Part shown: piece after piece, positions 1 through 11,768 of the stretch | Layout: every line of letters begins with the position of its first letter | How positions within the stretch are numbered: position 1 is the stretch's first letter | From: Mycoplasma zalophi | Lineage (GTDB): Bacteria > Bacillota_I > Bacilli_A > Mycoplasmatales > Metamycoplasmataceae | Direction: 5' to 3' | NCBI RefSeq assembly: GCF_025486335.1 | Contig: NZ_JAOOPZ010000003.1 | Span: 62,001 to 126,000 of the forward strand | DNA length: 64,000 bases | Notes under the pieces: model-generated | What the model saw: the letters and a program-made list of their open reading frames with translations, nothing else | Told to the model about the DNA's origin: nothing | Databases searched by the model: none | Made by a program: the position numbers and the translations under genes

Positions 1-715
1 TAAGGATGGAATCAATGTTTCAAGTGTTATAACTAATAAAGGTGAATACGATGCTGATTTAGTTATTTTATCAATTGGATTTAAACCAAATACAATTGCG
101 CTAAATGATGTAGAAAAACTACCAAGTGGTGCCATTGTTGTTGATGAATTCAATAGAAGTGTAACAGATAAAGACATTTATGCAATTGGTGATTCATGTG
201 CTTTATTAAATAAAGTAACAAATAAACCAACTCATACTGCATTAGCAACAAACGCAGTAAAAAGTGGTTTAATCGCAGCATTAAATTTAGCTAATGTAAA
301 CGTTGGATTCCCAGGAGTTGTAGGCACAAACGCTATTAATGTGTTTAACTGTCACTATGCATCAACTGGTTTAACAAAACAAATGGCTTTAAAATCAGGA
401 TTTGGTAGTGAAGAAGTTGCTGAAGTTTACTGAGAAGACAATGATAAACCAGAGTTTATGGATAATTTTGAAAAAGTCGCATGTAAAATTGTTTACAATC
501 CAAAAACTTTACAACTAATAGGAGTTCAAATCGGTAGTTGAGGACAAGCAATTCACACTGAAGTTATTTATATGTTCGCTTTAGCTTTACAAAAGAATCT
601 TACTTTACCTGAAATAGCTTTAACAGATGTTTATTTCTTACCACATTTTAACAAACCATTTAACTTTTTCTTAGTTCCAATGTTAAAAGCACTAGGTATA
701 GATTATAAAGCTTAA
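1..715 (+). CDS. nox: NADH oxidase, C-terminal part (5' end outside window)
   Basis: This is a flavin-dependent NADH oxidase or CoA-disulfide-reductase-like enzyme, which reoxidises NADH with O2 and so keeps glycolysis running. The frame opens at base 2 and ends at TAA 713-715. The visible part has the end of the NAD-binding domain (DLVILSIGFKPN), the FAD-binding motif DIYAIGDSC, and the C-terminal dimerisation domain ending in a DVYFLPHFNKPFNF-type tail typical of mycoplasma Nox. Two in-frame TGA codons (VYWED and GSWGQ) encode Trp. The N-terminus with the redox Cys is outside the window, so water-forming oxidase and CoA-disulfide reductase cannot be separated fully. The gene converges on arcC. 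Confidence 0.88.
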
Positions 716-728
716 AAAATAAACTAAT

Positions 729-757
729 AAAAATTCCCTATTATAGGGAATTTTTTA
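729..757. terminator. Bidirectional terminator between nox and arcC
   Basis: Inverted repeat with arms AAATTCCCT (731-739) and AGGGAATTT (745-753) around a 5-nt loop. It is flanked by A on the left and T on the right, so it can end transcription from both convergent genes. Confidence 0.85.
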
Positions 758-761
758 ATCA

Positions 762-1694
762 TTATTTTGTAATTTTTGTTCCTGTTTTTTCATTAATAAT
801 ATCTTCAAGGTCTTTTAAATCACCGATAAATGCTGCTTTTCCACCTTCATTTACGAATTTAATTGCAGCTTGCACTTTTGGTAGCATACTTCCGGGTGCA
901 AATTGTTTTTCTTCGATATATTGTTCTAATTCTGAAACAGTAACATTTTTAAGAGCTTTTTGATCTGGTTTATTGTAATTTACCATTACATTGTCAATAG
1001 CAGTTAAAACAACGAAGTAATCTGCCTGGATTAAACTTGCTAATTTTGCTAATGCAAAGTCTTTATCAATAACACCATCTGTACCATCTATGTAACCATT
1101 TTCATCAGCGATTGTAGGTATTCCACCTCCGCCACCAACTACAACAGTAGCACCTGCTGAAATAGCGTTTTTAATTTGGTTAATTCCAACAAAGTTGATT
1201 GGTAAAGGACTAGCAACTACTTTTCTAAATCCTCTTCCCGCATCTTCAACTATAACTGAATTAGGGTTAGATTTTTCAGCATCTTCACGAGTTTTGTAAA
1301 ATGGTCCTATTGGTTTAGTTGGATTTTTAAATGCTGGGTCATTTTTATCAACTAATGTTTGAGTTAAAATATATAATGCTTCTTGATTTGTTAATCCTTC
1401 ATCTAAGAAAGCGTTTGTAATGGCACTTATCATATGGTAGCCAATATACCCTTGACTCATAGCTCCTGACTCCGGTAATGGAACCAAAGGAGATTTTTCA
1501 TTTACTGAATGAGCACTAACAAATCCATTAAAAATCATTCCAACTTGTGGTCCGTTTCCGTGACCAATAATAACTTCGTGTCCTGCTTTAACTAATTCAG
1601 CAATTTTTTTAGCTGGTAATTTAACTAAATCTTTTTGTTCGCTAGGTGTATTACCTAAAGCGTTTCCACCTAATGCAATAACTATTCTTGACAT
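762..1694 (-). CDS. arcC: Carbamate kinase
   Basis: Last step of the arginine deiminase pathway: carbamoyl phosphate + ADP gives ATP + carbamate, in the cytosol. At 310 aa it has the normal family length. Amino-acid-kinase motifs are visible: IALGGNALG at the N-terminus, GHGNGPQVG near residue 45, GGGGGIPT near 190 and DKDFALAKLA near 210. The start at 1694 lies 1 nt after the arcB stop (1696-1698), so translation is probably coupled. It is the last gene of the arc cluster and runs into the terminator at 729-757. Confidence 0.96.
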   Translation of the reverse strand: MSRIVIALGGNALGNTPSEQKDLVKLPAKKIAELVKAGHEVIIGHGNGPQVGMIFNGFVSAHSVNEKSPLVPLPESGAMSQGYIGYHMISAITNAFLDEGLTNQEALYILTQTLVDKNDPAFKNPTKPIGPFYKTREDAEKSNPNSVIVEDAGRGFRKVVASPLPINFVGINQIKNAISAGATVVVGGGGGIPTIADENGYIDGTDGVIDKDFALAKLASLIQADYFVVLTAIDNVMVNYNKPDQKALKNVTVSELEQYIEEKQFAPGSMLPKVQAAIKFVNEGGKAAFIGDLKDLEDIINEKTGTKITK

Positions 1695-1695
1695 A

Positions 1696-2739
1696 TTAGT
1701 ATCCTATTGTTGCTAGAATAATAGCTTTAATTGTATGCATACGGTTTTCTGCTTGATCAAATGCTTTATTGTGTTTTGATTGGAATACTTCATCAGTTAC
1801 TTCCATAGCTCCTGTAGCAACTTCTGGGTATTTAGCTCCGAATTCTTCTTTAATTTGACTTGAGAATAAAGTATGATCATCGTGGAATGCTGGTAAACAG
1901 TGTAAAAATACAACGTTTTCTTTAGCAGCTTTAATCATAGCCATATCAACTTGGAAATCTCTTAATTGAGCAATACGTTGTCCAAAAATTTCAAATGGTT
2001 CTCCTAATGATACTCAAACGTCTGTATAGATAACATCAGCATCTTTAGCAGCTTCTAATTTATTTGCACTAAATGTAACTGATCCACCATTACGTTTAAA
2101 TAATTCTTGTGTTTTATCAAATACTTCTTTGAATCCTTCACCATTTTGAATTAAGTCAAACATTTCTTCTGGTCCACATAATACTACATGTGCTCCAACA
2201 AATGCTCCACCAATCATAATTGAACGTGCAACATTGTTTTTGATATCTCCCGCAAAAACAACTTTTTTACCTTTCATATTTCCTACATGTTCTTCCATTG
2301 TCATGTAGTCTGCGAACATTTGTGTTGGGTGTTCAGCATCTGTTAGTCCATTTCATACTGGAACTCCTGAGTATTTAACAAGTGCATCAACATCACTTTG
2401 TTTGAATCCACGGAATTCAATTCCATCGTAAAATCTTCCTAAAACTTTTGCAGTATCTTCGATTGATTCTTTTTTACCAAAGTTACTTCCTGCAGGTCCT
2501 ATGTATGTGCAACCTGCACCTAAATCAAATGCTGCTACTTCAAAAGCACAACGTGTTCTTGTTGAGTCTTTTTGGAACATTATAGCAATATTTTTTCCAA
2601 CTAGTGGACGATTATTTGTGTGTAATCCTTGTTCTTTAGATTTTTTTAAGTTTTTAGATAATTCTAAAACGTATCTCACTTCTTCTGTTGTGAAATTTAA
2701 AGCTGAGTCTAAACTTCTACCTTTTAAATTAATAGGCAT
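1696..2739 (-). CDS. arcB: Ornithine carbamoyltransferase, catabolic
   Basis: Converts citrulline + phosphate to ornithine + carbamoyl phosphate, the second step of arginine catabolism. The protein is 347 aa. It has the carbamoyl-phosphate site [12 protein letters not shown] near residue 55, the HPTQ loop, and the ornithine loop HCLPAFHDD in the C-terminal domain. Two TGA codons inside are Trp, and the frame is otherwise open. The start at 2739 has a good Shine-Dalgarno (AAGGAGAAAAATG). A hairpin at 2842-2863 and a long dyad at 2774-2806 separate it from arcD, so arcBC may have its own regulated promoter. Confidence 0.95.
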
Positions 2740-2773
2740 TTTTCTCCTTAAAAATTGATTTTAAATTTAATTT

Positions 2774-2806
2774 AGTATATTCATAGGTTATACCTATAAA
2801 TATACT
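2774..2806. promoter_or_regulatory. 33-bp dyad in the arcB leader (candidate operator)
   Basis: Two 15-bp arms (2774-2788 and 2792-2806) pair with a single mismatch around a 3-nt centre. The core ATAGGTTATACCTAT (2783-2797) is perfect. Read on the minus strand, the outer arm nearest arcB contains TATACT (2779-2774), a plausible -10 for arcBC, which places the core dyad between -35 and -10. No U-run follows it, so it is not a terminator. A repressor or activator site is inferred; the protein is unknown. Confidence 0.55.
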
Positions 2807-2839
2807 TATATTTTACAACATTTTAAATCTGAAAGCAAG

Positions 2840-2866
2840 AAAAAATACCCTTTCGGGTATTTTAAT
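2840..2866 (-). terminator. Terminator after arcD
   Basis: Arms AAAATACCC (2842-2850) and GGGTATTTT (2855-2863) with a 4-nt loop. Read on the minus strand it is followed by a run of U. It lies between arcD and arcB, so it would at least attenuate read-through into arcBC. Confidence 0.75.
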
Positions 2867-2871
2867 AAAAA

Positions 2872-4587
2872 TTAACGAGCAACTTCAAATGTTGAAATTC
2901 TTAAGTTGTTAAATTCTTGTAATTCTAAGTATAGTTTTCTATCTTCTTCTGATAGATTTTCACTTAATTTTCTTTCATATAAAGCTTTTTTCTTATTGAC
3001 GATGAATTTTTCTATTGGAACCATTCCAAACATAAATAATGCAAATACTGGTAGTAAAATACTTGTTACTAATTGACCAATAAATTCGTTTGATAATGTT
3101 TTTGTTCCTTCTACATACATTCCACCATTTGATGATAATAATCCTAAAGCAACATATGAGTTTAATCCGTAAACAAATAGAGCTGAGAATACAAGGGTAA
3201 CAGCTGTTCATCCAGCTCACACTGTGTGTTTTCCTTCTTCAACTTCAATTCATCTACCTTTACGGTTTTTAAGAGCTCCAAAAATTGATAGAGCAATGAA
3301 TGCGAATGCTATAACAGCTAATCAGTTAGCCATTAAGTCAGCAAATCCTAAGTTAGAACTAAAGTGTTTTCCACCATATCCTAGACCATCATAATCATCT
3401 GGGAAGTAAGCTAATGAACCTACAACATTAAATGCAAATACTACTGGTATAGAAATAATAATTGAGTAAATTGTTCCTACTAATGGAGTTTTAGCAACTA
3501 ACATTTTTTTGTAAATTCTGTGTGGAACTCATAGTTCCCCTTCTTTTACTAAATCCTCAACGAATCTTGTACATCACATAACAAATCCATTAATGATTCC
3601 TAGAATTCCTATTGAAATAAACATGTTAATTATTCCAAATAGTCATCCTGATTTAATATTTGCTAAAGGATCTGCAAATCCGTAGAATCCACCTTCTGTA
3701 GCACCTATTGTCATTGAAATAGCTAATATTAAGTAGATAGCTGTAACTGATGATAATCCTAAAACTAATGCTAAAGGAGTTTTTTTAGGTTCAGCCATTT
3801 CTGATTGAATACCAGCTGTAACATAGAATCCATCATAAGCAAAGAAAATTCCTGCCATTGAAGTAAATAGACCAAATATTGGTGATAATCCTTTTAATGA
3901 TGAAGCTTTAGCATCTCATCATGTAATTTGCATTAAACTTTGTCCAACAGTTGTAGTTGAATTTTCAGCAACTGGTTTACTTAAAGCTCCTCCCGCAAAT
4001 ACTAAACCAATAACAGTAACAACGATTAAAGGTATAAATTTTAGAGATGTAACTATTCAGTTTTGAATGTTACCTAATCATGAACTTAATCCCGCTGTAA
4101 AGAAGAATCAAGCTGAGATTCCAAGTGATAGAATCATCATGATAATTCAATCATTTTCTCCAAATGCTTTATTTATTAATTCACCACCACCAGCAACGAA
4201 TCCTGATGCAGCATCTTGCATTTGAATAATAACATATAAAGGCATGAAGTAGAAAGTAAATGGTAGATATAAGAATGTCATAAATCATTTACATCCTTTA
4301 TATACATAAACACCATTGAAGGCTTTATTTCATCCGATCATACCAAGGTTATCGTTACGACCTGAAGCAACTTCAACTAATGCTATAGCCATTGTAACAA
4401 CTGCAAAAGCAGCTAATGTTCAAGCAAAAATTGATCAGAAAATATTTCCACCAGATTCTCTAAGAACTTTATCTGAACGTAGGAATATTCCTGCTCCAAC
4501 TGATCCACCGATAACAATTAAGATAGCAGAAAAGAAACTAATTTTTTTCTTTTTGTCGCTAGTCATAACTAATTGTTCGTCAGACAT
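2872..4587 (-). CDS. arcD: Arginine/ornithine antiporter-type permease
   Basis: APC-superfamily membrane transporter, expected to exchange external arginine for internal ornithine. The 571-aa protein starts MSDEQLVMTSDKKKK, then has about 12 or more hydrophobic segments. These include an N-terminal helix with a GGSVGAGIF-type motif and a middle segment AGIFFAYDGFYVTAGIQSEM, typical of mycoplasma amino-acid permeases. The start at 4587 follows GAAAGGAAAA. Several Trp codons are TGA. Its place between arcA and arcB supports the ArcD role. Substrate specificity is inferred from context. Confidence 0.88.
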
Positions 4588-4705
4588 ATTTTTCCTTTCA
4601 AAAAATTTGAGAATTAGGTCTTCTATACATTAGAATATATAAAGACTCAATTTAGATTATAAGGTATAACAATATATAATTTGTTAAATTTCTTGTAAAT
4701 AATTA

Positions 4706-6340
<1,635 letters not shown>

Positions 6341-6595
6341 ATGAATAATGAAACAATGTTAACCGTTTCAATAAAAGCTTTTTCAGATAATAAAAAAGAA
6401 GAATTAAACTTCGAAACCATTTTTCAATATGTAAAAAATCATTTTATAGAAAAATGAGCAGTTGAAAATGATGGTGTTTTATCAGAAGAGAAACTTTTAG
6501 AAAAAAAACGTGGAGAATTATACAAACTTTTAACTGTTGATAAAACATTCAATCGACTTGCAGATGGCAACTGACTAATTATCCACAACAATTAA
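6341..6595 (+). CDS. rpoE: RNA polymerase delta subunit-like HARE-HTH protein
   Basis: An 84-aa protein covering only a HARE-HTH winged-helix domain, the fold of the N-terminal half of the RNA polymerase delta subunit. The pattern RGELYKLLTVDKTFNRLADGNW matches the delta signature around the wing (grey area: short, divergent). The long acidic C-terminal tail of Bacillus delta is missing. The start at 6341 follows TTGAGG. Two Trp codons are TGA. It is followed by a strong terminator. The function in mycoplasmas is taken from homology only. Confidence 0.72.
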
Positions 6596-6619
6596 CAAGC
6601 AATTTTGCTTGTTTTTTTG
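6594..6619 (+). terminator. Terminator after rpoE-like gene
   Basis: Arms AACAAGCA (from 6594) and TGCTTGTT (to 6613), followed by T-rich sequence. Confidence 0.85.
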
Positions 6620-6641
6620 TATTTTTTTTACTTTATATAAT

Positions 6642-7268
6642 ATGAAAACAAAAAAACAGTTGTGATGATTATTTATCTTTTTTCAATATATTTTTTTATG
6701 CGCTAATGCTACAAGTTGTTTTTATTACCAAAATAATGCTAATCTTAAAAATAACCAAAACAAAAATTTTTATTCCTTAACAAAAGAAACAATTAAAGAA
6801 ATAATTGATGGTGATACTTTAAAAACATCAAAAAATGAATTAATTAGATTACAAGGAATTGATACACCTGAATCAAGAAGATGATTAAATGATACTTGAA
6901 TACCAACACATGGAATAGAAAATAGCTGAGCACTAAAGGCAAAAAATTTTTTAAAACAAATAATATTAAAACATAAATACATAATTTATGTAGATAGAAA
7001 ATTTCAAAAGTGTGACCATTATAAAAGGACGGTAACTCAAATATTTGATTTAAACAAAAAATCAATTAATTTAGAAATAATAAAAAAAGGATTAGCAAGA
7101 GTAAATTATATTTCTTTGAATTATAAAAGCATATACTATACAAGTAATACAAATTATTATTTTCAATTACTAAATAATGAACAACTCGCTAGAAAAAATA
7201 AATATGGTTTTTGAGCACAAAATGAAAAAATAAATCAAATATTTAAATCTAAAGCAATAAAAAATTAA
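6642..7268 (+). CDS. Thermonuclease-family (SNase-like) putative lipoprotein
   Basis: A 208-aa secreted or membrane-anchored nuclease of the staphylococcal nuclease family, probably degrading external nucleic acids for nucleotide scavenging. The N-terminus is KKQLWWLFIFF followed by ATSC, a loose mycoplasma lipobox with lipid-acceptor Cys26. The SNase core shows IIDGDTLK, then IRLQGIDTPE (Arg, Asp and Glu of the active site), then a KRTVTQIF stretch for the second Arg. It ends with GLARVNY and KYGFWA. Many Trp are TGA. A TATAAT ends one base before the ATG, so the true start could be an in-frame TTG at codon 7. Confidence 0.82.
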
Positions 7269-7326
7269 AAAAAAATAAAAATGTGATAAAATAACATATA
7301 CAAAGTCAAAAAGGAGTAACTTTAAT

Positions 7327-7542
7327 ATGAAACAAGGTATTCACCCAGAATATAGTCAAATGAAAATAGCTTGCTCATCTTGCGGAACAGAACATGAATT
7401 TGGAACAACAGCTAACAAAATATCAATCGATGTTTGTTCAGGTTGCCATCCTTTTTACACAGGAAACAGAACTTCTGCTAAAGCTACAGGACAAGTTGAA
7501 AAATTCAATCGTAGATTTCAAAAATCTCAAGATAAAAAATAA
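7327..7542 (+). CDS. rpmE: Ribosomal protein L31
   Basis: A 71-aa large-subunit protein of the zinc-binding type: Cys16, Cys19, Cys37 and Cys40 form two CxxC pairs. It begins MKQGIHPEY and contains GNRTSAKATGQVEKFNRR, both typical of L31. The start at 7327 has AAAGGAG upstream. A terminator at 7566-7593 follows directly. Confidence 0.96.
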   Translation: MKQGIHPEYSQMKIACSSCGTEHEFGTTANKISIDVCSGCHPFYTGNRTSAKATGQVEKFNRRFQKSQDKK

Positions 7543-7565
7543 CAATTCGAGTGACTTTATTAACT

Positions 7566-7593
7566 AAAAATCACAGCTAACTGTGATTTTTTT
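7566..7593. terminator. Bidirectional terminator between rpmE and permease
   Basis: Arms AAAAATCACAG (7566-7576) and CTGTGATTTTT (7581-7591) with a 4-nt loop, serving the convergent genes on both sides. Confidence 0.88.
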
Positions 7594-7598
7594 ATATC

Positions 7599-9101
7599 TT
7601 AATTTTCATTTTCCGGCTCAATAAGATTTACAAATTCAGAAATTAAATTTTTTTTGTTAATTTTCTTTTCTAAATAAAAATTTATATAAGGTATCAAAAT
7701 GAAAATTAAAAACATCAATATGTTTAATAAAAATGGTAAATAATGTTTAATTAAATGTGAATTAGTAACTAAAAACAAACCTCACTTAGCAGGATTTATA
7801 AGCGAAGTATCAAATAAAAATGTTATTGTCGTAATAAAATAACCAATTTCAGCAACTAATATTCCAGTAATCGCAATAAAAGCCATTAAATAAAATAGAT
7901 AGCTGTTAATTTTTTTAGTTTCAATAATATTTTTTCGTTTTTTTGCATACAAAAATATTATTATCATATAAATCATAAAAAATATAGCTACAACAAAATT
8001 AGTATAAGCATCAATTAAAATATCAGTATTCAAAATTAACGAAGGAATAAAAATAAAAATTCCTCACACCATTTTAACAACTATTGCAATTAGTAAAGTT
8101 GTTTTTTTATTTCCTAATTTATTTATTAAATAAGTTGAATTAAATATTAATTTAGCATTAACCATGTTTTCGATTTCACTTACAAAAGCGCCAGTTAGGC
8201 CATTGATAACACCTAAAGTTGAAATAATTAAGAAAAATAAAATTATATTTAAAACCAGTTGCACATTTTTTATTTTTAATGAGTCTAAAATAAGTTGACT
8301 AATTGTACCTTGATTATGCAATATTGAAGAAACGGCAATTAATGTATATAAAATTGTTACAATTGACATCCCCAAAATAATTACCTTAGGAAGATTTTTT
8401 GTGCTATTTTTTACTTTATTACCTATTGAACCAGAAACTAAAAACGCATCATATGAAAATAAAATAGCAGGTAAAATAACAACAACTGCTTTAATGGAAA
8501 ATGATGAATTATAAAAAGCATTAAACCCCATTATATTATGTTGAAATGGAAAAATTATACCAACTATTAAAGCAAATAATAATGGAATAAATTTAATAAT
8601 TGTTACTATTGTTTGAAAAAATGCGGATATATAAACTGAAAAGAAATTTAAAAATAAAAAAAATGTACTGAAAAATATACCTACTAAAACATGCATTCAA
8701 AGAGGAAATGTTGAAATAAAATTCAAATTAAAGGTTTGTGATAAAAAATAGAAAAATATTTCTGAACCAAAAATCCCAATAACAGAAATTAAAATTCCAT
8801 AATAAAATAATGCATAAGAATTATTAACAAAATAACCTAATTTATTACCCGCTATTTTGTAAGTTCAATTACTTATTCCAGATAATTTTGTATGCTTAAA
8901 TGAACCAATTTCACCAAAACAAACAGCAGAAGATATTGAAATAATTCCACCAATAATTCAAGCTAATAATCAAGTTATACCATTATGATTAGTAGCTTCA
9001 GCAACCGAATTATTTTTAAAAAATATTCCTATTCCAACAACTGATCCTACCATCATCATAATTGAAAAGAAAACACCAATTTTTTTAACTTGATTTTGCA
9101 T
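7599..9101 (-). CDS. APC-family amino acid permease (ArcD-like paralogue)
   Basis: A 500-aa polytopic membrane protein. The N-terminus shows an APC-type helix 1 (MMMVGSVVGIGIFFKNN), followed by about 12 hydrophobic segments and a charged tail ending in EPENEN. It resembles the arcD product in the first helix and in the AILFSYDAFLVSGSIGNKV segment, which matches the AYDGFYVTAGIQSEM stretch of ArcD. The start at 9101 and stop at 7599-7601 are read through several TGA Trp codons. The substrate is unknown. It stands alone, with terminators on both sides, outside the arc operon. Confidence 0.82.
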
Positions 9102-9152
9102 AAATGTCCTTAAGTATAATTTTTTATATATATTTTATAACAACAAAGCTAA

Positions 9153-9194
9153 AAAATAAATTCTTTGCCGTTTTTTTGACAAAGAATTTATTTT
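9153..9194 (-). terminator. Terminator after first flavin oxidoreductase gene
   Basis: A 15-bp perfect stem (9153-9167 with 9180-9194) with a 12-nt loop, which overlaps the stop codon of the flavin oxidoreductase gene. On the minus strand the stem is followed by T-rich sequence. Confidence 0.78.
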
Positions 9195-10242
9195 ATTTAT
9201 TTTTAAAATGATTTTTTACAATTGGAATTACTTTTGTCCCATATAATTCAATTGCTTTCATAACATCTTCATGTTTTAGCGATCCAATTGGTAAGTGTAA
9301 TAAAAATCTATCAATTTTTAAATCTTCAATAAAGTCAATAATTTTTTTTGCAACTGTTTCAGGACTACCAACAAAAAATGGTCTTTTTTCTCCTAGACCA
9401 TGTAAATAACCTTCATGGGTCAATGGTCTTCATTTTGGTCTTTCTGTTGCAAGTTGATCTACTAATAATTTAGTTGGATAAAAATACTTATCTTGTGCCT
9501 CTTTATCAGTTTCTGCAATAAATCCTCATGAGTGTGTACCAACTTTAATATCTTCTAATTTGTGTCCAGCTTCTTTTGCTGTTGTACGGTATTTTTCAAT
9601 TAATGCAGCTCATTTTTTTCAATTACCTCATATTATTGCATAATTAATAAAATGTCCTTGTTTTGCAATTTTATAAGTTGATTCAGGCGTTCCTCCTGTT
9701 GCTACTCAAATTGGTAATTTTTTATTATTTGCTACCCTTGGATAAATTCCTGTATTTTTTACAGTTTGAGTAAATTTACCTTCTCAATCTAAAATTTCAT
9801 TTTCATTAATTGCATCTAACATTTTTGATTTTTCATTAAATAATTCTGAATAATTTTCTAATTTATATCCAAACAATGGGAATGATTCAGTGAATGATCC
9901 TCTACCCGTCATAATTTCTGCTCTTCCGTTCGAAATTGCATCTATTGTTGCATATTGTTGATAAACCCTGATTGGATCAATTGAAGAAATAACAGTAACA
10001 GCAGAAGATAATTTAATATTTTTGGTGCTTGAGGCTGCTGCAGCTAAAACAATTTCAGGTGCTGATACTGCAAAATCTTTTCTATGATGTTCACCAATGG
10101 CATAAACATCTACACCTAATTTATCTGCTAATTGAACTTCTTCAATCATGTCTCTAATTCTTTGGTCATGTGATATTGCTTCTTTTTGACCTTCAATAAC
10201 TGTTGTTTCACCAAATGTACTAATTCCTAATTCTATTTCCAT
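9193..10242 (-). CDS. LLM-class flavin-dependent oxidoreductase (copy 1)
   Basis: A 349-aa luciferase-like monooxygenase-fold protein, expected to use FMN or F420-type cofactor chemistry; the substrate is unknown. It begins MEIELGISTFGETT and carries YAIGEHHRKDFAVSAPEI and the NGRAEIMTGRGSF block, characteristic of the Atu2307-like LLM subfamily (named from memory). The C-terminus ends with a FLLHLPIGSLKHEDVMKAIELYG stretch. It lies 14 nt downstream of its tandem paralogue in the MarR-led operon. A role in detoxifying reactive aldehydes or quinones is inferred from the regulator and not shown. Confidence 0.85.
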
Positions 10243-10256
10243 AACTACTCCTTTAA

Positions 10257-11327
10257 TTACATTCCTGGTTCTCTTTTTTCTTTATCTTTAAAATATTCTC
10301 TTACTTTTGGTGCTACTTCTTTTCCGAAAATTTCAATAGCTCTCATTACATCTTTATGTTCCATTGAACCAACTGGAATATGTAAATAAAATCTATCTAT
10401 TCCCAATAATTCCATTGTTGAAATTATTTTTTTTGTAACACGTTTAGCATCTCCTACAAAGATAGCTCCATCATCTGATACACTATTTAAATATTGTTCT
10501 TTTGATAGTGGTTGTCAATGTGATCTTTCTTTTGAAATTTGATCTACTAATTGTTTTGTTGGGTGGAAATATTTATCAATTGTTTCCTGATCATCATCAC
10601 CTAAAAACCCTCATGAATGTGATGAAACTTGTAACTGTTTATCTGTAAATCCAAATTGTCTACCAATTGAACGATAAGCATCTACTAAACCTTTAAAATA
10701 TTTTGGTGAGCCACCAATTATTGCATAAGAAATCGGTAATCCTTGTGATGCAATACTTACTGTTGATTCAGGATTTCCTCCTGTTGCTACTCAAATTGGT
10801 AATTTTTTATTATTAGCAACTCTAGGATAAATTCCCGTATTTTCAACTGATTGAGTGAATTTTCCCTTTCAATTTAGTATTTCATTGTCATTAATTTGTT
10901 TTAACATTTCTAATTTTTCAGTAAACAATTCTGAATAATTTTCTAATTTGTATCCAAATAGCGGGAATGATTCAATAAATGAACCTCTTCCAACCATAAT
11001 TTCTGCTCTTCCATTTGATATTGCATCTATTGTTGCAAATTGTTGATAAACTCTAATTGGATCAATTGATGAAAGAATTGTAACTGCTGTTGATAATTTT
11101 ATATTTTTAGTTACAGCTGCACCAGCCGCTAAAACAATTTCAGGTGCTGATACTGCAAAATCTTTTCTATGGTGTTCACCAATAGCATAAACATCTAACC
11201 CCACCTCATCAGCTAATTTCATTTCTTCAATCATATCTCTTAATCTTTGGTCGTGTGATATGGGTTGTTCTTTACCTTCTATTATTGTTGTTTCTCCAAA
11301 TGTTGTAATTCCTAATTCTACTTTCAT
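10257..11327 (-). CDS. LLM-class flavin-dependent oxidoreductase (copy 2)
   Basis: A 356-aa paralogue of the next gene downstream, with the same block order: MKVELGITTFGETT, YAIGEHHRKDFAVSAPEI and NGRAEIMVGRGSF. Identity is high in the first 150 residues and lower in the C-terminal half, where this copy ends DKEKREPGM. This points to an old tandem duplication followed by change in the substrate-facing half. The start at 11327 follows AAGGAGTAAAA. The marR stop is 25 nt upstream, so it is probably co-transcribed with marR. Confidence 0.85.
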
Positions 11328-11352
11328 TTTTACTCCTTAATCTATATTATTT

Positions 11353-11754
11353 TTATATTTTTTGTAATAGTTTATTTAATAATAAAATTTCTTCTTGGTT
11401 TAATTTTTTAAAAATATTTTTTGTATTTAATTTATGAATTGGAAATATTTCTGATATTAATTTTTTACCTTTTTCAGTGATATCAACTCAGAAAATTCTT
11501 TTATCTGTACTACATACGCTGCGTATTACATATTCTTTTTGTTCTAATTTATCAATAACATAAGTTACACTACCACTTGTTAGTAAAATGTGTTTTCTTA
11601 TTTCATCGATATTTTTTGTTCCTTTGTGGTACAAGTATTCAAGAACAGCAAATTCACTTTGATTTATATCATAATTAGATAATGTTTTTTTTAAATCTAA
11701 TATAAGTTTATTATTAGCTCTCATAATACCTATAATACTTTTTAACTCGTTAAT
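11353..11754 (-). CDS. MarR-family transcriptional regulator
   Basis: A dimeric winged-helix repressor of 123 aa if started at ATG 11724, or 133 aa if started at ATT 11754. The wHTH reads QSEFAVLEYLYHKG, then LTSGSVTYVIDKLEQKEYVIR, with the wing SVCSTDKRIF. The wing Cys could be a redox or electrophile sensor. The longer start is preferred because a strong GGAGG (11764-11760) sits 5 nt before the ATT, and the added INELKSIIGI residues extend helix 1 as in most MarR proteins. The ATG has only a weak AGG. A perfect palindrome overlaps its promoter, and the two LLM genes follow. Confidence 0.85.
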
Positions 11755-11768
11755 AACTGCCTCCTAAA

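Noticed and set aside
9193-11327. Near-repeat spanning the two LLM genes that could suggest an assembly error.
   Set aside because: The copies differ throughout at the nucleotide level and strongly in the C-terminal half, so they are real paralogues.
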